This document shows, one piece after another, positions 8,458 to 16,798 of a stretch of DNA of 64,000 nucleotides; within the stretch, counting starts at the first letter, position 1, and each line of letters starts with the position of its first letter. The notes below the pieces were generated by a model that was not told the origin of the DNA, made no database searches, and saw nothing but the letters and a program-made list of their open reading frames with translations. The stretch is from Streptomyces sp. B1I3 (GTDB lineage Bacteria > Actinomycetota > Actinomycetes > Streptomycetales > Streptomycetaceae). The translations under genes and the position numbers were made by a program. Location of the stretch: assembly GCF_030816615.1 (NCBI RefSeq), contig NZ_JAUSYD010000001.1:4858501-4922500 (forward strand). Reading direction: 5' to 3'.

Positions 8458-9453
8458 TTGCGCCGCTATTTCGCCCGCAAACTACTCGTCTACGCACTGA
8501 CCTTCGTCGCCGCCGTCACCGTGAACTGGATGATCCCGCGCTTCATGCCCGGTGACCCGGTGGCGGCGATGGTGGCCCGCGCCCGGGTCTCGCAGCCCGA
8601 GGCCGCCGAAGCCATGCGCGCCTACTACAACAACCTCTTCGGCTTCGACGAGCCCCTGTGGCAGCAGTACCTGCACTTCTGGGGGGCGCTGCTCCAGGGC
8701 GACTTCGGGATCTCCATCTGGGTCTTCCCCACACCGGTCGGCGACGTCCTGCTCGACGCGCTGCCGTACACCCTGGGCCTCATGATCCCGTCCGTGCTGC
8801 TCAGCTGGTTCGTCGGCAACTGGATCGGCGCGCTGTCCGCCCGCCGCAAGGTGCTGGACAACACCGTGCTGCCGGTCGGGTACCTGCTGACCGCGATGCC
8901 GTACATGTGGATCGCGGTCATCCTCGCCTGGGCCCTGGGTGCGCACGCGGGCTGGTTCCCCATATCGGGCGGCTACAGCCTGGACATCACGCCCGGCTGG
9001 AGCACCGACTTCGCGCTGGACGCGCTGCACCACTGGGTGCTGCCGTTCCTCTCGCTCTTCCTGGTCGCGCTGGGCGGCTGGGCCATCGGCATGCGCAACA
9101 TGATCATTTACGAGCTGGAGTCCGACTACTCCTCCTACCTGTCGGCCCTCGGCGCACCCCAGCGCCTGATCCGCCGCTACGCGTTCCGCAACGCCGTGCT
9201 GCCCCAGGTCACCGGCCTCGCCCTGCAGCTGGGCGTGCTCGTCGCCGGAGCGCTCGTCACCGAGATCGTCTTCGCCTATCCGGGGCTCGGCTCCCTGATC
9301 CTGGCCTCGATCCAGAACCAGGACTTCTTCCTCCTCCAGGGTGCCTTCCTGTTCATCGTCATCGGCGTACTGATCGCCAACTTCCTCATCGACATCGTGT
9401 ACGTCGTCGTAGACCCCCGCACCCGTACGGGCATGGCAGGAGGCACGTCATGA
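8458..9453 (+). CDS. ABC transporter permease, DppB/OppB type
   Basis: A 331-residue inner-membrane permease. The start is TTG 8458, with GGGGAG 5 bases upstream. An N-terminal helix (about 8-30) is followed by five further transmembrane segments. The EAA-like cytoplasmic loop lies near residues 215-245 (DYSSYLSALGAPQRLIRRYAF), where it meets the ATPases. The first periplasmic loop contains the family pattern of GFDEPLWQQYLHFWGALLQGDFG. It overlaps the next permease by 4 bases, so the two subunits are probably translationally coupled. Confidence 0.9.
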   Translation: MRRYFARKLLVYALTFVAAVTVNWMIPRFMPGDPVAAMVARARVSQPEAAEAMRAYYNNLFGFDEPLWQQYLHFWGALLQGDFGISIWVFPTPVGDVLLDALPYTLGLMIPSVLLSWFVGNWIGALSARRKVLDNTVLPVGYLLTAMPYMWIAVILAWALGAHAGWFPISGGYSLDITPGWSTDFALDALHHWVLPFLSLFLVALGGWAIGMRNMIIYELESDYSSYLSALGAPQRLIRRYAFRNAVLPQVTGLALQLGVLVAGALVTEIVFAYPGLGSLILASIQNQDFFLLQGAFLFIVIGVLIANFLIDIVYVVVDPRTRTGMAGGTS

Positions 9454-10367
9454 GCACACTGCCCGACCCGGTCCCGGAGACGGCCGCCGCCCCGGCGGCG
9501 CCGTCCGCCCCGGCGGCGAAGCCAGGCGGCGAGTGGCTGCACTACGCGGTGCGCAACCCCAAGCTGATCATCGGCGCCACCGTCGTGGTGATCCTGCTCG
9601 CCGTCGGACTCCTGGGCCCGCTGCTGCTCGACAACGGCAACCCCAACGAGTACGTCGGCCCGCAGGCGTCCGCGCCCGACGGCACGTACTGGATGGGAAC
9701 CACCACCTTCGGCCAGGACGTGTACGCGCAGTTCGTGCACGGACTGCGCGCCACCTTCCTCGTGGGCGTCGTCGGCGGGGCGATCGCCGCCGTCATCGCG
9801 ATGGTCGTCGGTTTCCTCGCCGGTTACCGCGGCGGCATCGTGGACGAGATTTTGAACATGCTCACCAACATCGTCCTGGTCCTGCCCGCCCTCGCCGTCC
9901 TGCTGATCATCAACGCCTACATGGGGGTGCGCAGCGTCGCCGTGCAGGGCCTGTTCATCGGGCTCACCTCGTGGCCGTGGGCGGCCAGGGCCATCCGGGC
10001 GCAGACGTTCTCGCTGCGCACCCGGGAGTTTGTGGACCTCGCCCGGCTCAGCGGGAGCGGGACCTGGCGGATCGTCTTCCGCGAGATCGCGCCCAACATG
10101 AGCTCCTACCTCTTCATGATGTTCATCCTGCTCTTCGGCGGGTCCATCCTCATCGCCTCCTCGCTGGACTTCATCGGGCTCGGCCCGACCGAGGGCGTCT
10201 CGCTCGGCCTGATGCTGCAGAGCGCCCAGCAGTGGAGCGCGCTGCAACTCGGCATGTGGTGGTGGTTCATTCCGCCGGGCGCCGGGATCACCGCGATCGT
10301 CGGAGCGCTCTACGTCGCCAACGTCGGCCTCGACGAGGTCTTCAACCCGAAGCTGAGGGAGTCCTGA
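9450..10367 (+). CDS. ABC transporter permease, DppC/OppC type
   Basis: A 305-residue partner permease starting at ATG 9450 inside the stop of the previous gene (ATGA overlap). The first 30 residues are Ala/Pro-rich and cytoplasmic. The N-terminal OppC_N helix (about 42-65) and the periplasmic TYWMGTTTFGQDVYAQFVHG motif follow, then five more helices. The EAA loop reads VDLARLSGSGTWRIVFREIAPN (about 190-215). With the upstream protein it forms the heterodimeric channel of the importer. Confidence 0.9.
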   Translation: MSTLPDPVPETAAAPAAPSAPAAKPGGEWLHYAVRNPKLIIGATVVVILLAVGLLGPLLLDNGNPNEYVGPQASAPDGTYWMGTTTFGQDVYAQFVHGLRATFLVGVVGGAIAAVIAMVVGFLAGYRGGIVDEILNMLTNIVLVLPALAVLLIINAYMGVRSVAVQGLFIGLTSWPWAARAIRAQTFSLRTREFVDLARLSGSGTWRIVFREIAPNMSSYLFMMFILLFGGSILIASSLDFIGLGPTEGVSLGLMLQSAQQWSALQLGMWWWFIPPGAGITAIVGALYVANVGLDEVFNPKLRES

Positions 10368-10371
10368 GCAC

Positions 10372-11316
10372 ATGACCCTGACCGTCGACGACCTGCGGGT
10401 CCACTACCGCACACTGCGGGGCGAGGTCCGGGCCCTGGACGGCGTCAGCTTCGACCTGGCGGACGGCGAGATCCTGGGCCTGGTGGGTGAGTCCGGCTGC
10501 GGCAAGACCACTCTCGGCAAGTCCCTGATCCGGCTCGACGGCCGGATGCGGCACGCGGGCGGCACCGTCACCCTGGACGGCGACGAGCTGCCGCTCTCCG
10601 ACGACCACGCCATGAACGCCTACCGGTTCCACAAGATCTCGCTCGTCCCCCAGTACTCGATGAGCGCCCTGAACCCGACCCGCCGCATCGGCCGGATGAT
10701 CCGCGAACTCCTCGCCTCCCGGGGCGTGGGCGTGGACACCGGTGAACTGCACCGGCGGCTCGCCCTCGTGGGGCTGGAACCCGATGTCCTGGACCGCTAT
10801 CCGATCGAGCTCTCCGGCGGTATGAAGCAGCGCACCGTCATGGTGATCTCCACCCTGCTGGACCCCTCCGTCCTCGTCGCCGACGAGGTGACCTCCGCCC
10901 TGGACGTCTCCAACCAGCAGGCCGTCGTCGGCGCCCTCACCGGACTCCGGGACAAGGGCCTGGTGACCAGCATGATCTTCGTGACCCACGACCTCGGGCT
11001 GACCTCGCACATCGCCGACTCGATCATGGTGATGTACGCGGGCAAGCTCGCCGAGAAGGCCCCCACGAAGGCGCTGACGACCGAGCCGCGTCATCCGTAC
11101 ACCAAGATGCTGATCGGCTCGCTGCCCCAGGTGGGCGCCCGCTACGCGGACAAGCCGCTCCGCGGGATCGAGGGCTCCCCACCGTCCCTGCTGAACCCAC
11201 CGGCCGGCTGCCGCTTCCGCGACCGCTGTCCCCTCGCCGACGCGCAGTGCGCCGAGGAACCGCCCGTCGTCGAGGTCGCCCCCCGCCACTCCGTCGCATG
11301 CTGGAAGGCGGCCTGA
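10372..11316 (+). CDS. ABC transporter ATP-binding protein, DppD/OppD type
   Basis: A 314-residue ATPase with Walker A GESGCGKT, signature LSGGMKQR, Walker B LVADEVTS and a switch histidine in VTHDLG. The C-terminal extension (about 260-314) has the CRFRDRCP segment and further Cys residues (PLADAQCAEEPP). In oligopeptide-type ATPases this region carries a cysteine-rich, often iron-sulfur, motif. The gene starts 4 bases after the DppC-type permease stop and ends by a 1-base overlap (TGATG) with the next ATPase. Confidence 0.9.
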   Translation: MTLTVDDLRVHYRTLRGEVRALDGVSFDLADGEILGLVGESGCGKTTLGKSLIRLDGRMRHAGGTVTLDGDELPLSDDHAMNAYRFHKISLVPQYSMSALNPTRRIGRMIRELLASRGVGVDTGELHRRLALVGLEPDVLDRYPIELSGGMKQRTVMVISTLLDPSVLVADEVTSALDVSNQQAVVGALTGLRDKGLVTSMIFVTHDLGLTSHIADSIMVMYAGKLAEKAPTKALTTEPRHPYTKMLIGSLPQVGARYADKPLRGIEGSPPSLLNPPAGCRFRDRCPLADAQCAEEPPVVEVAPRHSVACWKAA

Positions 11317-12215
11317 TGCTGACCCTCGACCGTGTCACCAAGACGTTCCGGGCCGGCGCCTTCGGCGGCGGCTCCGTCACCGCCGTCGACCGGGTGTCCT
11401 TCGACGCCGCGCCGGGCGAACTCGTCTCGCTCATCGGGGAGAGCGGCAGCGGGAAGTCCACGATCGGGCGCATGGTCCTCGGCCTCACCGGGGTCAGCGC
11501 CGGCCGCCTCACCCTGGACGGTGAGCAGGTCAAGCCCGGCAAGGACTTCTACCGCCGGGTCCAGGGCGTCTTCCAGGACCCCTTCAGCTGCTACAACCCC
11601 GTCTTCAAGGCCGACCGGGTCTTCGCCCTCGTCCGCCGCGCCTACCACCCGGGCGCGAGCGACAAGGAGTGGTCCGAGCGCGTGGAGAAGGCGGTACGGG
11701 ACGTGCGGCTGGACCCCGGCCAGGTGCTGGGCCGCTACCCGCACCAGCTCAGCGGGGGGCAGCTGCAACGGCTCCTCATCGCCCGCGCCCTCCTGCTGGA
11801 CCTGCGCTTCCTGGTAGCCGACGAGATCACCAGCATGCTCGACGCCTCCACCCGCATCGATGTGCTCAACCTCCTCGCCGGCCTCAAGGAACGGGGCCTG
11901 GGAGTCCTCTACATCACGCACGACCTCTCACTCGGCACCTACCTCGCCGAGAAGACCGTCGTGCTGCGCGGCGGACGCGTCGTCGAACGCGGCGACACCC
12001 AGAAGCTCTTCGGCAACCCGCTCCACCCCTACACCCGCACCCTCCTGGCCGCGGTGCCCCGGCTGAACCAGCCCTGGACGGAGGCCGCCCCCGTGGAGTC
12101 GTGCGCCTACCACGAAGGCGGTGGCGGCGCCCGGGGCGACGAGTTGTACGAGACCGAGCCGGACCACTTCGTCGCCTGTGCCGGACTCCCCACTTGCGGA
12201 AGGACCCCCGCGTGA
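11316..12215 (+). CDS. ABC transporter ATP-binding protein, DppF/OppF type
   Basis: A 299-residue second ATPase, starting at ATG 11316 within the previous stop. Walker A is GESGSGKS, the signature is LSGGQLQR, Walker B is LVADEITS, and the switch is ITHDLS. After the ATPase core it has a C-terminal oligopeptide-type tail, but only spaced cysteines (SCAYHEGG and HFVACAGL) and no full CxxxxxC cluster like its partner. With the upstream ATPase it forms the asymmetric motor of the importer. Its stop overlaps the GTG of the mannosidase by 4 bases. Confidence 0.9.
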   Translation: MLTLDRVTKTFRAGAFGGGSVTAVDRVSFDAAPGELVSLIGESGSGKSTIGRMVLGLTGVSAGRLTLDGEQVKPGKDFYRRVQGVFQDPFSCYNPVFKADRVFALVRRAYHPGASDKEWSERVEKAVRDVRLDPGQVLGRYPHQLSGGQLQRLLIARALLLDLRFLVADEITSMLDASTRIDVLNLLAGLKERGLGVLYITHDLSLGTYLAEKTVVLRGGRVVERGDTQKLFGNPLHPYTRTLLAAVPRLNQPWTEAAPVESCAYHEGGGGARGDELYETEPDHFVACAGLPTCGRTPA

Positions 12216-14623
12216 CACTCCACCGCCTGCCCCTGCACGAAGGATGGACGCTCCGCAGCGACGGCCCCGTGCCGGTCGAACTCCCCACGGACGGCGTGCC
12301 GGCGACCGTCCCCGGCTGCGTCCACACCGACCTGCTGGCCGCCGGACTGATCGACGACCCGTACCTGGACGACAACGAGACCCGGCTCGGCTGGATCGGC
12401 CGCACCGACTGGACGTACCGCACCACGTTCGAGTGGTCCGCCGACGGCCACGAGTTCACCGACCTGTGCTTCGACGGCCTCGACACCGTCGCCAGGATCC
12501 TGCTCAACGGCACCGAAGCCGGCTCCACCGCCAACCAGCACCGCGGTTACCGCTTCCCGGTGCGGGCCCTGCTGCGCGAGGGCCTCAACACCCTCGACGT
12601 ACGGTTCACCGCCCCGTACACGTACGCGGAGGCCCTGCGGGACAAGCTCGGCGACCGGCCGGGTGCGTACACCGAGCCGTACGCCTTCATCCGCAAGATG
12701 GCCTGCAACTTCGGCTGGGACTGGGGACCGACCCTGGTCACCTCCGGCATCTGGCGACCGGTCGCTCTGGAGTCCTGGACGGGCCCGCGCATCGCAACGG
12801 TCAAGGTGCTCGGCGACCTCGACGAGGACGGCGTGCCGCGCCTGTCCCTCACCCTCGACGTGGACCGGGCCGGCGGCGAGGCTCTGGAGGCGTCGGTGGA
12901 GGTGGCCGGCGAGCGGGCCGTGTTCACCCTCCCCGCCGGAGGGTGCCGGGCCACCGCCGTCCTCGCCGTGCCCGCGGCCGGGCGCTGGTGGCCGCACAGC
13001 CACGGCGAGCAGCCGCTGTACGACGTCACCGTCCGCCTCGGCGACGAAGCCTGGAACGGCAGGACCGGCTTCCGGGGCGTCGCCCTGGAGCACGAGGCGT
13101 TCCGGATCTCCGTCAACGACGAGCCCGTCTTCGTACGCGGGGTCAACTGGATCCCCGACGACTGCTTCCCCGTCCGCGTCACCCGGCAGCGGATCTCCGA
13201 CCGTTTCGACCAGGCGATCGCGGCGGGCGTCAACCTCGTCCGGGTCTGGGGCGGCGGGCTGTACGAGAGCGACGACTTCTACGAACTGGCCGACGAGAAG
13301 GGGCTGCTGGTCTGGCAGGACTTCCCCTTCGCCTGCGCCGCCTACCCGGAGGAACAGCCGCTGTACGACGAGGTGGCCGCCGAGGTCCGCGAGAACCTCG
13401 TCCGCCTCGCCCCGCACCCCTCACTGGTCCTGTGGTGCGGCAACAACGAGAATCTGGAGGGGCACGCCGACTGGGGCTGGCAGGAGAAGCTGGAGGGCCG
13501 CACCTGGGGCCACGGCTACTACCACGAGCTGCTGCCCGCCCTGTGCGCCGAGACCGACCCCACCCGCCCGTACTGGCCGGGCTCCCCCTACTCCGGCTCC
13601 CCGGAGCTGCGTCCGCAGGACCCCGCCCGGGGCACGGTCCACCTCTGGGACGTCTGGAACCGGGTCGACTACCGCCACTACGCCGACACCGCCCACCGCT
13701 TCGTCGCCGAGTTCGGCTTCCAGGGGCCGCCCGCGTACGCCACCCTGCGCCGGGCGGTCAGCGGCCCGCTCGTCCCCGGCGATCCGCTGATCGCCCACCA
13801 CCAGAAGGCGGAGGACGGGGACGCCAAACTGCTGCGCGGCCTGGGCGACCACCTCCCGCAGCCCGGCGCCTCCTCCTTCGACGACTGGCACTGGCTCACC
13901 CAGCTGAACCAGGCCCGCGCCGTCGCCTTCGGCATCCGGCACTTCCGCTCGCACACCCCGTACTGCATGGGCGCGATCGTCTGGCAGCTCAACGACTGCT
14001 GGCCGGTCGTGTCCTGGGCCGCCGTGGACGGCGACGGCCGCCGCAAGCCGCTGTGGTACGCGCTGCGCACGGTGTACGCGGACCGGCTGATGGCCGTACG
14101 GGACGGTGTACTGCACCTGGTCAACGACTCGCCCCGCCCGTGGGAGGGCTCCCTGCGGCTCACCCGGCGAGGTCTGGACGGGACGGTGCTGGCCGAGGAA
14201 ATGATCATGGTGGGCACGGCCGCGCGGGGGACCGGCCGCGTCCTGTTGCCGCCGTCGGTCGCCCTGCCGGGGGACGGGCGCCGCGAAGTGCTCGTGGCGG
14301 AGCTGGGCGACCTGCGGACGGTGGAGTTCTACGAGGAGGACACCCGCCTCGCGCTGCCACCGGCCCGCTACGACGTGTCGGTCACCCAGGGTGACGAATC
14401 GGGGATCGGCTACCGGGTGACGGTGACCGCGCACACCCTCCTGCGCGACCTCGCGCTCTTCCCCGACCGGCTGGACCCGGCGGCCGAGGTGGACGACATG
14501 CTCGTTACGCTGCTGCCCGGCGAGAGCGCGGTGTTCCACGTCACGGGCGCGGTCCTGAAGGACCCGAAGGCACTGGGAACCCGGCCGGTCCTGCGGTGCG
14601 TCAACGACATCGTCGGCCGGTGA
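12212..14623 (+). CDS. Glycoside hydrolase family 2 protein, beta-mannosidase-like
   Basis: An 803-residue GH2 enzyme without signal peptide, so intracellular. It has a jelly-roll sugar-binding N-domain (about 10-180), an Ig-like domain (about 190-290), the TIM barrel (about 295-600) and C-terminal beta domains. Catalytic candidates are Glu413 in CGNNEN (acid/base) and Glu500 in VAEFGFQ (nucleophile). FGWDWGP and WGGGLYE are typical of the mannosidase branch rather than beta-galactosidases. It probably removes beta-mannosyl units from oligosaccharides brought in by the four upstream transporter subunits. GTG 12212 overlaps the previous stop. A related specificity (mannosylglycoprotein endo-beta-mannosidase or exo-glucosaminidase) cannot be excluded by reading alone. 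Confidence 0.86.
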   Translation: MTLHRLPLHEGWTLRSDGPVPVELPTDGVPATVPGCVHTDLLAAGLIDDPYLDDNETRLGWIGRTDWTYRTTFEWSADGHEFTDLCFDGLDTVARILLNGTEAGSTANQHRGYRFPVRALLREGLNTLDVRFTAPYTYAEALRDKLGDRPGAYTEPYAFIRKMACNFGWDWGPTLVTSGIWRPVALESWTGPRIATVKVLGDLDEDGVPRLSLTLDVDRAGGEALEASVEVAGERAVFTLPAGGCRATAVLAVPAAGRWWPHSHGEQPLYDVTVRLGDEAWNGRTGFRGVALEHEAFRISVNDEPVFVRGVNWIPDDCFPVRVTRQRISDRFDQAIAAGVNLVRVWGGGLYESDDFYELADEKGLLVWQDFPFACAAYPEEQPLYDEVAAEVRENLVRLAPHPSLVLWCGNNENLEGHADWGWQEKLEGRTWGHGYYHELLPALCAETDPTRPYWPGSPYSGSPELRPQDPARGTVHLWDVWNRVDYRHYADTAHRFVAEFGFQGPPAYATLRRAVSGPLVPGDPLIAHHQKAEDGDAKLLRGLGDHLPQPGASSFDDWHWLTQLNQARAVAFGIRHFRSHTPYCMGAIVWQLNDCWPVVSWAAVDGDGRRKPLWYALRTVYADRLMAVRDGVLHLVNDSPRPWEGSLRLTRRGLDGTVLAEEMIMVGTAARGTGRVLLPPSVALPGDGRREVLVAELGDLRTVEFYEEDTRLALPPARYDVSVTQGDESGIGYRVTVTAHTLLRDLALFPDRLDPAAEVDDMLVTLLPGESAVFHVTGAVLKDPKALGTRPVLRCVNDIVGR

Positions 14624-14870
14624 GGTGGCGAAGCCGTGGCGAAGGGTGGCGCACCCATGGCTGTTGACCCGTACGAGTGCGGCGAGTTTCCGTCATTCCC
14701 GCCCGCCGCGGTTCGTCCCCCTCGACCCGCCCGGACACGGGCTGGCGCCGGTGGCGTGTCTGACGGGCCCTCAGGAAGTCAATAAAATAAGACAACATCG
14801 AGCGGAGGTTCCGCTGTTCGAGGGACGCCCCCCGATAGGGTCTTGTGCCAACGCGGAGTCGCGCGCCCAC

Positions 14871-14957
14871 GCCCGGGTGGTGGAATGCAGACACGGCGAG
14901 CTTAAACCTCGCTGCCTCCTCGGGGGCGTGCCGGTTCGAGTCCGGCTCCGGGCACCA
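14871..14957 (+). tRNA. bldA: tRNA-Leu (anticodon UAA), bldA
   Basis: An 87-nt type II (long variable arm) tRNA. The acceptor stem GCCCGGG (14871-14877) pairs with the segment before the encoded CCA (14955-14957), with one G-U pair at its base. The anticodon stem GCGAG/CTCGC flanks the loop CTTAAAC (14901-14907), giving anticodon TAA at 14903-14905. The T-arm contains GGTTCGAGTCC. In Streptomyces this is the single tRNA for the rare UUA codon, known as bldA, which controls aerial growth and antibiotic production through TTA-containing genes. No in-frame TTA was found in the neighbouring genes I scanned by eye. The gene stands alone between the mannosidase and the Bax-inhibitor-like gene. The AT-rich patch at 14780-14796 may belong to its promoter. 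Confidence 0.96.
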
Positions 14958-15101
14958 CCGCACAGCCGGTGGAGCCCGGGCGGCCGCGCGGTGATTCAGT
15001 GGTCAACTTCTCCGAAAGATCCTCCTCCGGTACCGGACGTTTGTTTTGCCTACCCATTACTCTTGTGGGAAGGCCACGCACGGTGGCCATGGAGGAGTGA
15101 G

Positions 15102-15989
15102 ATGAGGAGCAGCAACCCGGTCTTCTCGCGACGGGGGTTCAGCCGCGACAACGGCTACGCGGGCTTCAACGCGGCGCCGCAGGCCGGGGCCCCCGCAGCG
15201 GGTCCCAACCCGTACGCGCAGGGCACCGCCGCCAACCCGTACGCCACCAACCCCTACGCCCAGCAGGACACCCGGTACGGCGCCCCGCAGGCGCCGGCGC
15301 GCGCCGACGTGATGACGATCGACGACGTCGTCACCCGTACGGCGATGACGTTGGGCACCGTGGTGCTCACCGCCGCGCTCTCCTGGGCCCTGCTGCCGGT
15401 CGACGAGGCCAATCTCGGCAAGTCCTACGGCATCGGTATCGGCGCCGCCCTGGTGGCCTTCGTCTTCGCGATGATCCAGTCGTTCAAGCGCAAGGCGTCA
15501 CCGGCACTGATCATCGCGTACGCGGCCTTCGAGGGCGTCTTCCTCGGAGTGATCTCCAGCGCGGTCAGCACCTACATCAGCCCCGGCACGGTGATGCAGG
15601 CGGTGATGGGCACCATGTGTGTCTTCGCCGGTGTCCTCATCGCCTACAAGATGCGCTGGATCCGCGTCACCCGCCGCTTCTACGGCTTCGTGATGGCCGC
15701 CGCCATGGGCTTCGTGCTCCTGATGATGGTCAACCTGCTGTTCAGCGTGTTCGGCGGTGGTGACGGCCTGGGCTTCCGCAGTGGCGGCCTCGGCATCCTC
15801 TTCGGAGTCATCGGCATCATCCTCGGCGCCTGCTTCCTGGCCCTCGACTTCAAGCAGGTCGAGGACGGCATCAACTACGGCGCTCCGCGCGAGGAGTCCT
15901 GGCTGGCCGCCTTCGGCCTGACCCTGACCCTGGTCTGGATCTACCTGGAGATGCTGCGCCTGCTCTCCATCCTCAACGGGGACGACTGA
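15102..15989 (+). CDS. Bax inhibitor-1/YccA family membrane protein
   Basis: A 295-residue integral membrane protein. The first 70 residues are soluble and rich in Asn-Pro-Tyr units (NPYAQGTAANPYATNPYAQ). About seven hydrophobic helices follow between residues 80 and 290, including FAMIQSF, YAAFEGVFLGVISS and the C-terminal ALDFKQVEDGINYGAP/WLAAFGLTLTLVWIYLEMLR signature. Family members act as pH-sensitive ion (often calcium) leak channels or stress proteins, but the role in Streptomyces is unknown. The start is ATG 15102 with GGAGGAG at 15091-15097; an ATG overlapping that site leads straight to a stop. A strong terminator follows. Confidence 0.88.
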   Translation: MRSSNPVFSRRGFSRDNGYAGFNAAPQAGAPAAGPNPYAQGTAANPYATNPYAQQDTRYGAPQAPARADVMTIDDVVTRTAMTLGTVVLTAALSWALLPVDEANLGKSYGIGIGAALVAFVFAMIQSFKRKASPALIIAYAAFEGVFLGVISSAVSTYISPGTVMQAVMGTMCVFAGVLIAYKMRWIRVTRRFYGFVMAAAMGFVLLMMVNLLFSVFGGGDGLGFRSGGLGILFGVIGIILGACFLALDFKQVEDGINYGAPREESWLAAFGLTLTLVWIYLEMLRLLSILNGDD

Positions 15990-16010
15990 CCCCGCAGGGA
16001 CACGGCGCAC

Positions 16011-16047
16011 GGAACGGCCCGCAGGCACAGAGCCTGCGGGCCGTTCC
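16011..16047. terminator. Strong terminator hairpin
   Basis: A perfect 16-bp inverted repeat (16011-16026 and 16032-16047) with a 5-base loop lies between the convergent Bax-inhibitor-like gene and the DUF4287 gene. Confidence 0.88.
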
Positions 16048-16101
16048 GTCGTGACCGCGGTGACCGCGGTGACCGTCGTGGCCGCGGGATCCGCGGAGCG
16101 C

Positions 16102-16332
16102 TCAGAGCAGCTTCCGGGCCGCCCGCCTCAGGTCGTATTCGTGGATGATCGCCTTGGCATGGCCGTACGTGAGGTCGTGTTCGCTCCGCAGCCAGCTGAC
16201 CTTCTCCTCGAAGCGGAAGAGGGAGGGGCCCTCGTCGACGGTGCGGAGCCAGTCGGCGATGGCGCGGCCGGTGCGGTCAGGGATCCGGGAGAGCAGGTTG
16301 CGATGGGTTTCTTCGGAGAAGACTTGGGACAT
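16102..16332 (-). CDS. DUF4287 domain protein
   Basis: A 76-residue, highly charged cytoplasmic protein starting at ATG 16332, with GGAGG about 5 bases upstream. It contains LLSRIPDRTGRAIADWLRTV and LRSEHDLTYGHAKAIIHEYD, characteristic of the small DUF4287 family. Homologues occur alone or inside longer proteins with a DUF5655-type domain. No catalytic function is established. It faces the Bax-inhibitor-like gene across the terminator. Confidence 0.8.
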   Translation of the reverse strand: MSQVFSEETHRNLLSRIPDRTGRAIADWLRTVDEGPSLFRFEEKVSWLRSEHDLTYGHAKAIIHEYDLRRAARKLL

Positions 16333-16395
16333 CGGCGCCTCCGACGCAGTGCGCGTTGCTGGACCTTTCCGACACCGTGCCCGAGCCGCGGCCCG

Positions 16396-16426
16396 TTGGC
16401 AACCATCCGGTGGGGGCGCGTAGGGT
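16396..16426 (+). promoter_or_regulatory. Promoter of a probably leaderless gene
   Basis: TTGGCA (16396-16401) and TAGGGT (16421-16426), with a 19-base spacer, place the transcription start about at the GTG at 16433. No Shine-Dalgarno sequence precedes that codon. Confidence 0.5.
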
Positions 16427-16432
16427 CGCGGC

Positions 16433-16762
16433 GTGCTCGATACGACGCCCCTGATCGCCGCCGTTGACCGATTCGCCGACCGCCTGCGCAGCGCCCCGCA
16501 GAGCAGGCTCCAGCGCGGGGCCGCCGCAGAGGGCCTGGCCGTGGCCAGGGAGCTGTCCGCACGGGCCCAGCGGGCCGAGGCGCCGGGTCGGGAGCCGCGC
16601 GTCATGCCGGACGCCGGCATATTCGCCGTCGGCGACCAGCTCGCCGTCGCGGGCCGCGACCTGGCCGTCACATTGGAAACGGCCTCGTCCCAGGAGCTGG
16701 ACGAGGCCGTGCGCTGTGTCGAGGAGGCGGCGGGGCGGGCGTTCGCCCCGGAGCACCGCTGA
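16433..16762 (+). CDS. Small hypothetical protein, Ala/Arg-rich
   Basis: A 109-residue protein of unknown function. It is helical in composition (RFADRLRSAPQSRLQRGAAAEGLAVARELSARAQ) and has no signal peptide or membrane helix. The C-terminal half contains DAGIFAVGDQLAVAGRDLAVTLE. The GTG start lies 7 bases after a TAGGGT box, so the mRNA is probably leaderless. Similar short proteins are common in Streptomyces between the DUF4287 and thiolase regions, as far as I recall, but I cannot name a family. Codon bias supports a real gene. Confidence 0.6.
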   Translation: MLDTTPLIAAVDRFADRLRSAPQSRLQRGAAAEGLAVARELSARAQRAEAPGREPRVMPDAGIFAVGDQLAVAGRDLAVTLETASSQELDEAVRCVEEAAGRAFAPEHR

Positions 16763-16798
16763 AGGCCGCCGGACGGTGGCCGTGGCCGCCGAGCGGCG

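Noticed and set aside
14601..14963. Minus-strand frame beginning MRWCPEPDSNRHAPEEAA
   Set aside because: This sequence is the well-known false translation of the complementary strand of a tRNA-Leu gene; the locus is bldA.
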